A stretch of DNA of 64,000 bases, taken from assembly GCA_010671905.1 (NCBI GenBank), contig JAAHII010000001.1:1364001-1428000 (forward strand). The letters are read 5' to 3'. How positions within the stretch are numbered: the first letter of the stretch is position 1; every line of letters begins with the position of its first letter. The notes beneath the pieces were generated by a model. The model did not search any database. It saw only the letters and a program-made list of their open reading frames with translations, and was not told where the DNA came from. Below are positions 44,499 through 53,990 of the stretch, piece by piece. Both the position numbers and the translations under genes were made by a program. The stretch is from Leptolyngbya sp. SIOISBB. GTDB lineage: Bacteria > Cyanobacteriota > Cyanobacteriia > Phormidesmidales > Phormidesmidaceae.

Positions 44499-44835
44499 GT
44501 GGATGCCGGGTACGTACCTTTACATTAAACCCCTTATGTAAAGCAGTGTAACAGGAATTTAATAAAGTCGTTAGATTTGAAGCGATCATCTCTGATGCTT
44601 TTGCTCAAAACTTTTGAGCTGCACCCAGAGCATTGGTAAAAAATGCCCCTCATAGAAAATCCGAGCTCCGGCAAGGGGGCCAATCTGTCTATCCACAGCA
44701 GGATTTTCATGATTCTCCTTGCCGGAGTTCCCCACCCCTTGCTGGGTGCGATGGCAGCTTTTCTGTAAAGCTTGCCTGAGGACTGCAGGACAACTTTTGA
44801 CTCTATCTGTTGGTAGAGATTACCAGAAATAGGTC
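44499..44835. other. Intergenic region with an interleaved inverted-repeat structure
   Basis: Lies downstream of hisF on the minus strand. Its main content is the structured element at 44655-44727. Confidence 0.6.
44655..44727 (-). ncRNA. Candidate pseudoknot-like RNA structure downstream of hisF
   Basis: Two perfect inverted repeats are interleaved: GAAAATCC (44655-44662) with GGATTTTC (44701-44708), and CTCCGGCAAGG (44666-44676) with CCTTGCCGGAG (44717-44727). The order a-b-a'-b' cannot be satisfied by nested hairpins, so an RNA would form a pseudoknot or switch between two folds. On the minus strand it is followed by GGGGCATTTTTT, so it could also end hisF transcription. Confidence 0.5.
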
Positions 44836-45609
44836 CTAAGCGACTGGTCTATTGGGGATTTGATGCTCAGTAAGATATGTCTTGATTTCGTCCACCGTGA
44901 GCTGTCCATAGTGCAGCAAGGAAGCGAGCAGAGCCGCTTCGGCCTGGCCATCGGTTAAGGCTTCATAGATGTGGTGACAGTTGCCCGCGCCCCCGGACGC
45001 AATGACAGGAACGGAGACACGCTCAGCGATCGCTTGGGTTAGCGCTAAGTCATACCCTGCCTGAGTCCCATCTGCATCCATACTGGTGACGAGTAATTCT
45101 CCGGTGCCGCGACGGACCACTTCTTGCGCCCACTCAATGGCGTCGAGGCCGGTGTTTTGTCGGCCGCCCCGTACATAGACATCCCAGCCGGGATTGTCGG
45201 TGGACTCGCGTTTGCGAGCGTCAATCGCCACCACAATGCACTGATCGCCAAAGCGATCGCTGGCCCGGTCAATCAAATCAGGTTGGCGCACCGCTGCCGA
45301 ATTGATGCTGACCTTATCCGCTCCGGCCCTTAACAATTGTTTGATCTGTTCTAAGGAATTGATGCCGCCCCCGACCGTCAGCGGAATAAAGACCTGGTCA
45401 GCAGTGCGATAGACCACATCTAACAAGATCGCCCGGTCTTCATGGGTCGCCGTAATATCTAAAAAAACGAGTTCGTCAGCCCCAGCATCGTTATACGCCT
45501 GGGCGAGTTCTACGGGATCGCCAGCGTCCCGCAAGTCTACAAAGTTAACCCCTTTGACCACGCGTCCGGCGTTCACATCCAAACAAGGAATAATCCGCTT
45601 TGCCAGCAT
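44836..45609 (-). CDS. hisF: Imidazole glycerol phosphate synthase cyclase subunit
   Basis: A 257-residue TIM barrel that, with HisH, closes the imidazole ring in histidine synthesis, also yielding AICAR. Both catalytic Asp are present: D11 in RIIPCLDV and D130 in VVAIDARKR. The phosphate-binding loops VGGGINS and ASGGAGN are intact, and [12 protein letters not shown] is the usual late-barrel motif. Start ATG 45609, standard length. Divergent from petP with a 150-base gap holding both promoters. Confidence 0.98.
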   Translation of the reverse strand: MLAKRIIPCLDVNAGRVVKGVNFVDLRDAGDPVELAQAYNDAGADELVFLDITATHEDRAILLDVVYRTADQVFIPLTVGGGINSLEQIKQLLRAGADKVSINSAAVRQPDLIDRASDRFGDQCIVVAIDARKRESTDNPGWDVYVRGGRQNTGLDAIEWAQEVVRRGTGELLVTSMDADGTQAGYDLALTQAIAERVSVPVIASGGAGNCHHIYEALTDGQAEAALLASLLHYGQLTVDEIKTYLTEHQIPNRPVA

Positions 45610-45759
45610 AAGTGCTCACCCTAGCCACCATTTTGGAGTGGGAATTAATTTTCGATCTACACCTTAGATCAGGATGGCGCAAGACGCTGATAAACTGTGG
45701 ATTGGTCGGCGTTAGAGCCGATGGTGACTCTTTCAAATCTTCAGGTAGTTAGGTTAGGC

Positions 45760-45960
45760 ATGGCCATAGAAATTGGACAAAAGGTGAAAGTTCTGCGGTT
45801 GCGGGATCGCGTTTCTCAGGATGTCGCGGGTCGGCTTGGTAAAGCCGGGGTCGTTCGCCAATTTAAGATGGTCGACGGCAGCGGCGTGGGCGTTGTGGTT
45901 GAGTTTGACGACAATTATTCCACTTGGTTTTTCGAAGACGAACTAGCTCCTGTGCAGTAG
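45760..45960 (+). CDS. petP: Cytochrome b6f complex subunit PetP (DUF2862)
   Basis: A 66-residue SH3-like protein from ATG 45760; the track start at 45697 adds an unrelated leader. It matches the cyanobacterial Ssr2998/PetP family: IGQKVKVLRLRDRVSQDV, GVVRQFKMVDGSGVGVVVEF and the terminal TWFFEDEL. PetP is a small peripheral subunit on the cytoplasmic side of the cytochrome b6f complex and influences cyclic/linear electron flow. Confidence 0.93.
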   Translation: MAIEIGQKVKVLRLRDRVSQDVAGRLGKAGVVRQFKMVDGSGVGVVVEFDDNYSTWFFEDELAPVQ

Positions 45961-46003
45961 ATTGCACTACTTAGACTTGGCGTTATTGAAATAGAGAAAA
46001 CTG

Positions 46004-47092
46004 GTGCCTCAGATTTTGACTTTCCTTGGGCAGTCGCGGAGCAGCTGCGCGATTGCCTCGGTAGCCTTTGCGCGACAGTTAGCTCAACAGGGAGCACGAG
46101 TCCTATGGATGACTCAAGATAGCGGACCGTTGCCAGCCGCACTTTGGGGCCAGTCATTGTCGACTGAGGCCCAAACTATGGGGGCAAATGTGTGGGCCTT
46201 ACAGTTCCAAGCGGCCCAGCTTTTGGAAAAGAGTTGGGACGTCGTCAAAGGCATTGAAGCCCAGTACCTGCGAAATCCTTTGCTCAAGCAGGTCTTTGGT
46301 CAGGAGTTAGTGCTCCTGCCTGGTATGGAGGATGCGTTGACCCTAGATGCCATTCGCGGATTGTACGATAGCCAGACCTACGACTATCTGATTTTTGATG
46401 GCGTCTCTGGCAAAGCTTCTCTGCGGATGTGGGGATTACCTGAGCAGATGGACTGGTACATCCGCCGCTTTCAGAAAGTCTTGGCCGAGTCGGAACTGGC
46501 CCAAGCTCTATCGCCCTTTATCCAGCCCATTGCCGGAGCCGTCCTCAATATCAGCGGCAGCCAAGAATCGATTAATCAGCCGGTTCAGCAGGCGCGTAGC
46601 TTTTTAGAAGCGGGACGAATGGTGGTGCAGTCAGGGCAAAGATTACTGAGCTTTTTGGTAACGACAGCGGACCCAGCTGATGTCGAGATGGCGCGTTACC
46701 TATGGGGCAGCTCACAGCAAATTGGCATGACTGTCGGCGGAGCGATCGCTTACCATAGTCAGCCGGATCCCCAAGCTTTTGCGCCGCTGCCGCTGCATGC
46801 TTTCCCCACCCTGGGTGACGGCAATTGGCAACCGCTGATGGCAGCGGTACCAAGCCTGGATGTCGCAGTGCAAAATGCTCCGGCTCCGGTGGTCGTAAAT
46901 GAGACGGAGAAACAGGTCAAGCTCTTTTTGCCAGGCTTTACTAAGACCGATATTGATTTGACACAATATGGCCCCGAAGTCACCATCACCGCTGGCGACC
47001 AACGCCGTAATTTATTCCTGCCCGGTAGCCTCAAAAATCGCTCAGTCCAGGGCGCGAAATTTCAAGAAGACTATCTCATCCTCTCGTTTTGA
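46004..47092 (+). CDS. Get3d-like ATPase with degenerate P-loop and alpha-crystallin-like tail
   Basis: A 362-residue relative of Get3/ArsA ATPases. The first strand and loop read LTFLGQSRSSCAIAS, where functional members have GKGGVG(K/R)TT, so nucleotide binding is probably lost. The middle keeps the family path (VLWMTQDSGPL, YDYLIFDGVSG, GAVLNISGS, FLVTTADPADV). The last 85 residues form a beta-sandwich like the alpha-crystallin/Hsp20 domain (QVKLFLPGFTKTDIDLTQY ... VTITAGDQRRNLFLP), as in Get3d of photosynthetic organisms. It could bind hydrophobic clients without hydrolysis. Start GTG 46004; 43 bases after petP, possibly cotranscribed. Confidence 0.85.
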   Translation: MPQILTFLGQSRSSCAIASVAFARQLAQQGARVLWMTQDSGPLPAALWGQSLSTEAQTMGANVWALQFQAAQLLEKSWDVVKGIEAQYLRNPLLKQVFGQELVLLPGMEDALTLDAIRGLYDSQTYDYLIFDGVSGKASLRMWGLPEQMDWYIRRFQKVLAESELAQALSPFIQPIAGAVLNISGSQESINQPVQQARSFLEAGRMVVQSGQRLLSFLVTTADPADVEMARYLWGSSQQIGMTVGGAIAYHSQPDPQAFAPLPLHAFPTLGDGNWQPLMAAVPSLDVAVQNAPAPVVVNETEKQVKLFLPGFTKTDIDLTQYGPEVTITAGDQRRNLFLPGSLKNRSVQGAKFQEDYLILSF

Positions 47093-47159
47093 TCTGACTG
47101 ACTCGAAGCCGATGTTATTGGCAATGGCTTGCCTAGTGTTCAGTTTCTAGAACAGCAGT

Positions 47160-47489
47160 ATGGACATCGAAAATCGACCAGTTGCGGCCAGCGGGATCCG
47201 CATCGCCATCAAAGACAACGACACGGAAGTCGGTCATGCCTACATCTACCTGATGAGAAATGATTTGCATGGCCAGCCATTTGGTTTGATGGAAGATGTG
47301 TACGTCAGTGAAGCTTATCGTGGACAGGGCATCGGGTCAGAACTCGTCAAACGCATGATCGAGTTAGCGAAAGAGACCAATTGTTATAAGCTCATTGCCA
47401 CGAGCCGGACCGCCAGACCGCAGGTTCACAATTTGTACAAGCGGTTGGGATTTACTCAACACGGTGTTGAGTTTCGCATTAATTTCTAA
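47160..47489 (+). CDS. GNAT-family N-acetyltransferase
   Basis: A 109-residue GNAT protein. The acetyl-CoA binding motif A is clear (VYVSEAYRGQGIGSELVKRMIELA), followed by YKLIATSRTARPQVHNLYKRLGF, the usual motif B. It is shorter than typical (about 150), consisting of the core fold only. Substrate unknown. Start ATG 47160. Confidence 0.9.
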   Translation: MDIENRPVAASGIRIAIKDNDTEVGHAYIYLMRNDLHGQPFGLMEDVYVSEAYRGQGIGSELVKRMIELAKETNCYKLIATSRTARPQVHNLYKRLGFTQHGVEFRINF

Positions 47490-47543
47490 GCGCAGACAAA
47501 GCACAGTACGTAAACATAGACGCAGATATCCATTGGAGATGTT

Positions 47544-48543
47544 ATGGCTGACCCAGTATCCGAAGTGCCCCAATCCCCCCCAGAAGCGGCTAAAGGCAGC
47601 AAAACCCGACAGCTGTTGGGGGATGAAAGGGGCGGAGGCGGGTGAAACCTCCATCTGGAAAATCCGCCTTCAACTGATGAAGCCGATCACCTGGATTCCG
47701 CTCATTTGGGGTGTCGTGTGCGGGGCCGCCTCTTCGGGGCAATATGTTTGGAGTCTGGAATATGTCTTGCTGGCGGCGGCCTGTATGTTGATGTCGGGGC
47801 CGCTATTGACGGGCTATACCCAAACCATCAATGACTTTTACGATCGCGACATCGACGCCATCAACGAACCCTACCGGCCAATTCCCTCGGGGGCCATCTC
47901 AATTCCTCAAGTGGCGACCCAAATTTTGGTCTTGCTAGCCGCAGGCATTGGGGTTGCTTATGCCCTAGATCAGTGGGCCGGTCACGAGTTTCCGACGATT
48001 ACGGTATTAGCAATTGGCGGCTCATTTCTCTCTTATATTTATTCGGCGCCGCCGCTCAAGCTTAAGCAAAACGGCTGGCTGGGAAATTATGCTTTGGGAG
48101 CTAGCTATATTGCGTTGCCCTGGTGGGCAGGACACGCCCTATTTGGCGAATTAAATCTAACAATTGTTTTGCTGACGCTCTTTTACAGTTTGTCAGGTCT
48201 GGGCATCGCTATTGTGAACGATTTCAAAAGCGTGGATGGCGATCGCCAATTGGGGCTCAAGTCCCTACCCGTCATGTTTGGTGTGAGCACCGCCGCCTGG
48301 ATTTGTGTGTTGATGATTGATGTGTTTCAGGGCGGGGTGGCCGCCTACTTGATGACCATCCACCAAAATTTGTATGCGGTGCTGTTGGTGCTGCTCATCA
48401 TTCCGCAAATCACCTTCCAAGACATGTATTTCTTACGGGACCCACTTAAAAATGACGTGAAGTACCAGGCGAGTGCTCAGCCGTTTTTGGTGTTTGGCAT
48501 GTTGGTAACTGCCCTCGCTTTGGGGCATTCTTCCTTAGTGTGA
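47544..48543 (+). CDS. chlG: Chlorophyll synthase, with an apparent one-base insertion near the start
   Basis: Prenylates chlorophyllide with phytyl or geranylgeranyl diphosphate, the last step of chlorophyll a synthesis, in the thylakoid membrane. The UbiA-fold signatures are complete: NDFYDRDIDAINEPYRPIPSG and DFKSVDGDRQLGLKSLP, with about eight helices. The expected start is ATG 47544, five bases after GGAG, reading MADPVSEV ... GSKTRQLLG. It then meets five Gs (47618-47622) that throw it out of frame. With four Gs it continues MKGAEAGETSIWKIRLQLMKPITWIPL. Translation from ATG 47623 would still give 306 residues. As the enzyme is essential for photosynthesis, the surplus G is probably a sequence error. 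Confidence 0.95.
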
Positions 48544-48683
48544 GAGGGGCTCGGCAAGCTCGCTAAGTGCCAGTTGCGAAATTGGATGACTGGTCACGGT
48601 TTCTCAGAGGTCATCTCTGGTATAGAGTGTCTGGGTGCTCGCTCTGATTTAAGATTTAAGCTGGTGAGAGGGTAAGTTGGGCT

Positions 48684-51113
48684 GTGGCTAATACTTTCGT
48701 TCAACGATTCAGACGATTATTCATGAGTTCCGAATCTGCTGACCGAACCTTGCTAGGTCAACCCCAGGCAATGGCGAGCTCCTCTTCTGCGCCGCAGGCC
48801 CGTCAGGTCTACCCGCCCGTGGCCCCGACGTCACAGCCAGGGTCAGAGTCTGACCGACTGCCCCCTTATCGTCGTCCGTTATACTATCGTCCACTGTTTT
48901 GGCTAGTGTTGGCTGTCGGCGCGGTGAGCGCCACGGGCATTACCCGGTCTTATCGTATTTGGCAGGCAACCGAAGCCGATTTACCCACGGTCACTGAGCT
49001 AGAGACCTTTGAGCGGCAGGGCACGATCACGATCACTTCAGCTGATGGCGTGATTCTGCAAAAAATTGGCCCAGCGACCCGGCAAAAACTGACTTATGAA
49101 GAAATTCCCGATACGTTGATTGCGGCCTTTATCGCTTCAGAAGACCGCCGCTTTTACGATCATCATGGGATTGACTATCAAGGGATTGTCCGCGCCACCC
49201 TGGCGAATATTCGCCAGCGCGATGTGGTGGAAGGAGCGAGCACTATTACCCAACAGCTAGCCCGGATTTCTTTTCTCGATCAAGAGCGTAGCCTGCAGCG
49301 AAAAGCCCGAGAAGCCCTGCTGGCGCTCAAAATCGAAGAGGAATTTACCAAGGCTGACATCATTGAGCGCTACCTCAATCTGGTGTATCTCGGGGCTGGA
49401 GCCTATGGGGTGGCAGATGCCGCTTGGATCTATTTTGGTAAACCAGTCGATGAACTGACGCTGTCAGAGGCCGCCCTCATTGCGGGCATGGCCCCTGCCC
49501 CGAGCGCATATTCGCCGCTTGTTGATCCACAAGCGGCAGAAGCTCAGCGAAACACTGTGGTTCGTCGCATGCTGGCAAATGAAAAAATCAGCCAGGCTGA
49601 GGCGAGTGCGGCTCTGGCAGAAGAGGTGGCAACGACCCCCAAAGAGCCGAAGTTTCTCTATAGTGAATTTCCTTATTTCACGATTTACATCCAAAAGCAG
49701 CTGAGTGAACTGTTACCTGCCGAAGTCGTGGAATCGGGGGGGTTGACAGTTGAAACCACGCTCAACACAGACTGGCAACGGAAAGCGCAGGAAACCATCA
49801 ATGAAACGGTAGCCACCGTGGGCAGTCGACAGCGCTTTAGTCAGGCTTCGCTGGTGGCGGTCGACCCGCGGAATGGGGAGATCAAGGCGATTGTCGGCGG
49901 CACAGACTTTAATGACAGTCAGTTTAACCGCGCAACACAAGCCCTGCGACAGCCAGGGTCTACGTTTAAGACGTTTGTCTACACCACCGCGATCGCGACT
50001 GGCCTTTCCCCGTATAAAACCTATGCCGACGCCAAGTTTGTTGTGGATGGCTATGAGCCGAAAAACTACAGCGGCAAGTACAGCGGCACAGTCTCGATGC
50101 GCAAGGCGCTGACCTCTTCGGTCAATATTGTGGCGGTCAAGGTATTGATTGAGGTGGGCTTTGAGCCGGTCATCAACATGGCCCAGCGGATGGGGATTGA
50201 ATCGGAGCTACGGCCCACTTATTCATTGGCCCTCGGCGCTTCTGAAGTTACGTTGTTAGAACTGACCAGTGCCTATGGCACCCTGGCCCGTCAGGGTAAG
50301 CACCATCCGGTGCATGGCATTCGGCGGGTGCGAGATAGCTCTGGCAAAGTGATTTATGAAATTGATAACACCCCCACTCAAGCAGTGGATGAAACGACGG
50401 CGGCGATCGTGACCTGGATGCTGCGCGGGGTCGTGGAAGGTGGCACGGGGGGACGCGCGGCGATTGGTCGCCCAGTCGCGGGTAAAACAGGCACGTCAGA
50501 AAACGATCGCGACCTCTGGTTTGTCGGCTACATTCCCCAACTAGCCGTGGGGGTTTGGCTCGGCAACGACGACAATAGCCGCACGTGGGGCGCTAGCAGC
50601 TCAGCAGCGGCGACTTGGGGTGATTTTGTCTCCAAGCTGGTGGATGACATCCCTAGAGAAGATTTTCCGCCTTTGCCGCAACTGGCGGGTCGCAAGGGCA
50701 GTATTGAGGCAGAACCGGTTAAGCCGGGCCGAGTGAGAGCCGCGAATGCCTCTGATAATGAGGACGATGATGAGCCTGCCCCCGAACGATCCGCCCCCGA
50801 AACGACTGCAGCGGAAGATCCCGCGCCCTCATCCGATAGCGATTCCGGATCTGCGCCGGTAGCGGAAGAACCGGCGGGAGAATCCCCTGGTCCTGCACCC
50901 GCTCCGGCGCCCGCTCCCGAACCCGCTCCGGCCCCCGCTCCCGAACCGGTAACTGAGCCTGCTCCTATTCCCGAACCGGTAGCAGAAGATCCTGCCCCCA
51001 TTCCCGAACCGGCCCCGGCCCCGACACCCGAACCGGCTCCGGCTCCGGCACCAGCCCCGGCGCCAGAGCCCGCCCCGGCACCCGCGCCACCCACGCCATC
51101 AGATGAAGGTTGA
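48684..51113 (+). CDS. Class A penicillin-binding protein 1A
   Basis: Bifunctional peptidoglycan synthase, 809 residues. A short cytoplasmic N-terminus and one membrane helix (about 75-95) lead to the GT51 glycosyltransferase domain (EDRRFYDHHGIDYQGI, GASTITQQLAR, EEFTKADIIERYLN). The transpeptidase domain follows, with the nucleophile in PGSTFK, SSVN and KTGTSEN. The last 120 residues are an acidic then Pro/Ala/Glu-rich repeat (APAPEPAPAP), probably an extended tether across the wall. GTG start at 48684. An intrinsic terminator follows the stop. Confidence 0.96.
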   Translation: MANTFVQRFRRLFMSSESADRTLLGQPQAMASSSSAPQARQVYPPVAPTSQPGSESDRLPPYRRPLYYRPLFWLVLAVGAVSATGITRSYRIWQATEADLPTVTELETFERQGTITITSADGVILQKIGPATRQKLTYEEIPDTLIAAFIASEDRRFYDHHGIDYQGIVRATLANIRQRDVVEGASTITQQLARISFLDQERSLQRKAREALLALKIEEEFTKADIIERYLNLVYLGAGAYGVADAAWIYFGKPVDELTLSEAALIAGMAPAPSAYSPLVDPQAAEAQRNTVVRRMLANEKISQAEASAALAEEVATTPKEPKFLYSEFPYFTIYIQKQLSELLPAEVVESGGLTVETTLNTDWQRKAQETINETVATVGSRQRFSQASLVAVDPRNGEIKAIVGGTDFNDSQFNRATQALRQPGSTFKTFVYTTAIATGLSPYKTYADAKFVVDGYEPKNYSGKYSGTVSMRKALTSSVNIVAVKVLIEVGFEPVINMAQRMGIESELRPTYSLALGASEVTLLELTSAYGTLARQGKHHPVHGIRRVRDSSGKVIYEIDNTPTQAVDETTAAIVTWMLRGVVEGGTGGRAAIGRPVAGKTGTSENDRDLWFVGYIPQLAVGVWLGNDDNSRTWGASSSAAATWGDFVSKLVDDIPREDFPPLPQLAGRKGSIEAEPVKPGRVRAANASDNEDDDEPAPERSAPETTAAEDPAPSSDSDSGSAPVAEEPAGESPGPAPAPAPAPEPAPAPAPEPVTEPAPIPEPVAEDPAPIPEPAPAPTPEPAPAPAPAPAPEPAPAPAPPTPSDEG

Positions 51114-51122
51114 TAGTTGCCT

Positions 51123-51159
51123 AAAAGGGACGATTCCAATGACGGGAACCGTCCCTTTT
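51123..51159 (+). terminator. Rho-independent terminator of the PBP1A gene
   Basis: Stem AAAAGGGACG / CGTCCCTTTT of ten perfect pairs, 17-base loop, ending in TTTT. Confidence 0.85.
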
Positions 51160-51833
51160 GACTAGCGTGGGTAAAACACAGATGAGGATTAAGCGTGCTC
51201 TGTCACGCTGATTCACAGCGCATTGATGCCTGGTCTGTCTGCTGGTTTTGCTCAAACCAATGGGCGATGGAGGAACCATAGTGCCAACCAACTTTTGCCC
51301 CAGTTTTCCATCAAAAGCTAAGATTCAGATCAAGATTTTTGATGTGTAGATATTTCAGTCATAAGTTCTTGATAATTAAAGGCTACTTTAGCTGCCGTCT
51401 TTCAAAGCCGCTTACCGCCCTTCAGAACTAGACTTAAGAGCATGGCAAGATTCCGACAGATCACACGTTTTGGTACTTCTAAACTACCTAGTAGTGTGTT
51501 TTTTAGGTAAATTCTGTCGGATTTTTACTGAAAAGGAGTGGTAGTCACCTGGTTTGTGCAGCTACAATCATGTGAGGCAGGTCACAAACTCAGATTCAGA
51601 ACGGTCTGGCTGACTTGCTGCCCACCTAAAAGGTTTTTTCGTTTAGCTCTACACATTGACTGGTTTCTGTCTTTATCTTTGAAGACTTGTTCTGGCCTCG
51701 TCTAAGTATGTTGGTTAAAGCTTTCGCGCATTTGACAACATCTTGCCCTGAGGTCATGACAATAACGGGATGTTAAGCTAAACGGGCCTTTGATTTGAAA
51801 GCATCACGCACGAAGGAGCACGAGGAACGCGGC
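51160..51833. other. Long leader region upstream of sigA
   Basis: About 670 bases without a gene. Its most notable content is the nested inverted repeat at 51452-51526. A long untranslated leader is common for principal sigma-factor genes; promoters cannot be placed with confidence. Confidence 0.6.
51452..51526 (+). ncRNA. Nested hairpin with T tract upstream of sigA (sRNA end, attenuator or leader structure)
   Basis: Outer stem TCCGACAGA (51452-51460) with TCTGTCGGA (51513-51521), inner stem TACCTA (51485-51490) with TAGGTA (51504-51509), then TTTTT at 51522-51526. Outer stem plus T tract has the form of a terminator; the inner stem and long arms suggest a folded leader or a small RNA ending here. 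It lies about 310 bases before the sigA start. Confidence 0.45.
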
Positions 51834-52958
51834 ATGACTCAAGCGAAAGAATTGCTCGGGGCAATTAAGCCACAAAACGAGTTAGAGCTTTTAATTGATA
51901 GCGATAACAGCTCATCCAAATTTGACGATTCTGACGATGCTGGTGCAGCCAAAGCTCCTGCAAAAGCAGCCAAGGGCAAGACAACTCGCCGTAGTCAAAC
52001 GAAGAAGAAGCACTACACGGAAGATTCTATTCGCCTCTATCTCCAGGAAATTGGCCGCATTCGCCTCTTGCGTGCCGAAGAAGAGATTGAACTTGCGCGT
52101 AAGATTGCTGATTTGCTTGAACTTGAGCGCATTCGCGATGAGTTAATGGATGGTCTCGATCATGAGCCCACTGATGCTGAGTGGGCAGGAGCTGTTGATA
52201 TGCCACTCCTGGCTTTTCAGAAGCGCTTACATTTGGGTCGGCGAGCTAAAGACAAGATGGTACAGTCGAACCTTCGGCTCGTGGTCTCCATTGCTAAGAA
52301 GTACATGAACCGTGGCCTATCTTTCCAAGATTTGATTCAGGAAGGTAGTCTAGGACTGATTCGGGCCGCTGAGAAGTTTGATCACGAGAAAGGTTATAAG
52401 TTCTCTACTTACGCTACCTGGTGGATTCGTCAAGCAATTACTCGGGCGATCGCGGATCAATCTCGTACTATTCGTCTCCCAGTTCATCTGTACGAAACGA
52501 TTTCTCGTATTAAGAAGACGACTAAGCTGCTATCTCAAGAGTTGGGCCGCAAACCGACTGAAGAAGAGATTGCAACTAGCATGGAGATGACGATCGAGAA
52601 GCTGCGCTTCATTGCTAAGTCTGCGCAGTTACCGATTTCTTTGGAAACTCCCATTGGTAAAGAAGAAGACTCTCGTCTGGGTGATTTCATCGAATCGGAT
52701 GGCGAGACTCCAGAAGATGAAGTTTCCAAGAGCCTACTGCGGGAAGACTTAGAAGGTGTTTTAGGCACCCTCAGTCCTCGTGAGCGCGATGTTCTCCGCT
52801 TAAGATATGGTCTCGACGATGGTCGGATGAAGACCTTAGAAGAGATTGGTCAGACTTTTAACGTTACTCGTGAACGTATTCGTCAGATTGAAGCCAAAGC
52901 CCTCCGCAAGTTGCGTCATCCTAACCGCAATAGCGTGCTGAAAGAGTACATCCGCTAA
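51834..52958 (+). CDS. sigA: Primary RNA polymerase sigma factor
   Basis: Group 1 sigma-70 factor, 374 residues from ATG 51834 with GAGGAA upstream; the track TTG 51795 is too early. Region 1.2: [19 protein letters not shown]. Region 2: [34 protein letters not shown] and [15 protein letters not shown], the -10 recognition helix. Region 3 and region 4.2 ([20 protein letters not shown]) recognise the -35. The N-terminal 60 residues are acidic/Lys-rich, as usual in cyanobacteria. A strong terminator follows. It drives housekeeping transcription. Confidence 0.97.
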   Translation: MTQAKELLGAIKPQNELELLIDSDNSSSKFDDSDDAGAAKAPAKAAKGKTTRRSQTKKKHYTEDSIRLYLQEIGRIRLLRAEEEIELARKIADLLELERIRDELMDGLDHEPTDAEWAGAVDMPLLAFQKRLHLGRRAKDKMVQSNLRLVVSIAKKYMNRGLSFQDLIQEGSLGLIRAAEKFDHEKGYKFSTYATWWIRQAITRAIADQSRTIRLPVHLYETISRIKKTTKLLSQELGRKPTEEEIATSMEMTIEKLRFIAKSAQLPISLETPIGKEEDSRLGDFIESDGETPEDEVSKSLLREDLEGVLGTLSPRERDVLRLRYGLDDGRMKTLEEIGQTFNVTRERIRQIEAKALRKLRHPNRNSVLKEYIR

Positions 52959-52987
52959 GAAGCGATCGCGAAACTAACTCTTAGCAT

Positions 52988-53018
52988 AAAAGCCTCGGAA
53001 AAGTTTTCCGAGGCTTTT
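52988..53018 (+). terminator. Rho-independent terminator of sigA
   Basis: Fifteen-bp near-continuous stem AAAAGCCTCGGAAAA / TTTTCCGAGGCTTTT directly after the gene. Confidence 0.92.
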
Positions 53019-53181
53019 ATGTATCGTGAATGAGAATACTTCAGCAAGACTCCGGCTTAAAAAACTGAGGCCTGTATTTTGAAGTGGCTAGACCTTAAGC
53101 GAGTGCGCTAAGTAGGAAGTTCCAATTAAATGTAAAACACTGTAGGTTGAGGTTGAGGAACGAAACCCAACACCCGCATGG

Positions 53182-53207
53182 GCTACGCTATCGCCTTAGC
53201 GAAGCCA
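53182..53207. repeat. Palindromic intergenic repeat
   Basis: GGCTACGCT paired with AGCGAAGCC (one mismatch) around ATCGCCTT, followed by ATGCCGGAGGC. It has the form of repeated elements in filamentous cyanobacteria; only one copy is in this window. Confidence 0.5.
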
Positions 53208-53394
53208 TGCCGGAGGCTTTACCCATCCTACATTTGAATTAGCCCAGCTAAGTAGGTGGACAGAATTAATGGGCATCCCGGCAATGACATGGCAAGGCTT
53301 TCAGAAGCTCAAAGCCACATTTAATTACGTCCATGTACTTACTTAGGGGCTTGCGATTTAATAACATCCCTACCAGCAAGAACATTGACGGTAA

Positions 53395-53414
53395 GGGCGC
53401 AAGGCCTTGCGCCC
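53395..53414 (-). terminator. Perfect 20-bp palindrome downstream of arsR-type gene
   Basis: GGGCGCAAGGCCTTGCGCCC, 34 bases past the stop of the ArsR-type gene. It is a form of palindrome often repeated in cyanobacterial genomes and may act as a terminator, though no T tract follows. Confidence 0.5.
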
Positions 53415-53447
53415 CTCCAAGAGGTACGCTATTTCCCCGCAGATCCC

Positions 53448-53867
53448 TTAGCTAATAGTCTGACGAAATTCATTTAGCGCCACCTGCTGTGCAGTCTGTT
53501 GCTGAATCTGTTGAGCGAGTGAATTGCAAACGAGTTCGCAAAGGTCAAAGACAAAAGGATTCGCAATTTGGTAGAAAACACAAACACCTTGCTGGTCACG
53601 GGTGACAATACCTGCCTGGGCCAAAATCTTCAGGTGTTTGGAAACATTTGCTTGTCCTAAGCCTGTCAATTCAATGATTTCAGAAACGTTTTTAGGACCG
53701 TTTCTCAATCGGCAGACAATTTGCAGGCGACTTGATTCAGACAACACTTTAAAGAAATCTGCCACTAGCTGCAAAGCCGAGGGCGAGAGCGTTGACAACA
53801 TGCAATCATCTTCACAATCGTCAACGACAGAAGAATTGTGATTTACCACCTGCGAAGTTGTACTCAT
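53448..53867 (-). CDS. ArsR/SmtB-family transcriptional regulator
   Basis: A 139-residue winged-helix repressor. The HTH is clear: LADFFKVLSESSRLQIVCRLRNGPKNVSEIIELTGLGQANVSKHLKILAQAGIV. Cys residues occur in DDCEDDC before the domain and in CELVC after it, a possible metal or redox site, but the alpha-3 CVC metal box of ArsR is not obvious (IVCRL only). The 30-residue N-terminal extension and Gln-rich tail are unusual. It probably represses its own or a nearby promoter. The divergent region is short and no target is evident. Confidence 0.9.
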   Translation of the reverse strand: MSTTSQVVNHNSSVVDDCEDDCMLSTLSPSALQLVADFFKVLSESSRLQIVCRLRNGPKNVSEIIELTGLGQANVSKHLKILAQAGIVTRDQQGVCVFYQIANPFVFDLCELVCNSLAQQIQQQTAQQVALNEFRQTIS

Positions 53868-53990
53868 TTTGCTGAGTTCCTAGAGACGAATTCAGAAGCA
53901 GCCACGAACTGAAGGTTTTAACTGGTCATCAAACCTAGCATACTCTATAACTACGGAGTTGTATTGTTTTTTGCGGTATCAGAGATTAAT

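Larger units (their letters stand above)
53019..53447. other. Intergenic region rich in palindromic repeats
   Basis: Contains GGCTACGCT-ATCGCCTT-AGCGAAGCC (about 53182-53207), a palindromic element common in cyanobacterial intergenic DNA, and the 20-bp palindrome at 53395-53414. No gene. Confidence 0.6.

Noticed and set aside
50528-51139. 203-residue Gly/Ala/Ser-rich minus-strand ORF
   Set aside because: It is the antisense of the Pro/Ala-rich tail of PBP1A, whose repeat composition keeps the opposite frame open.
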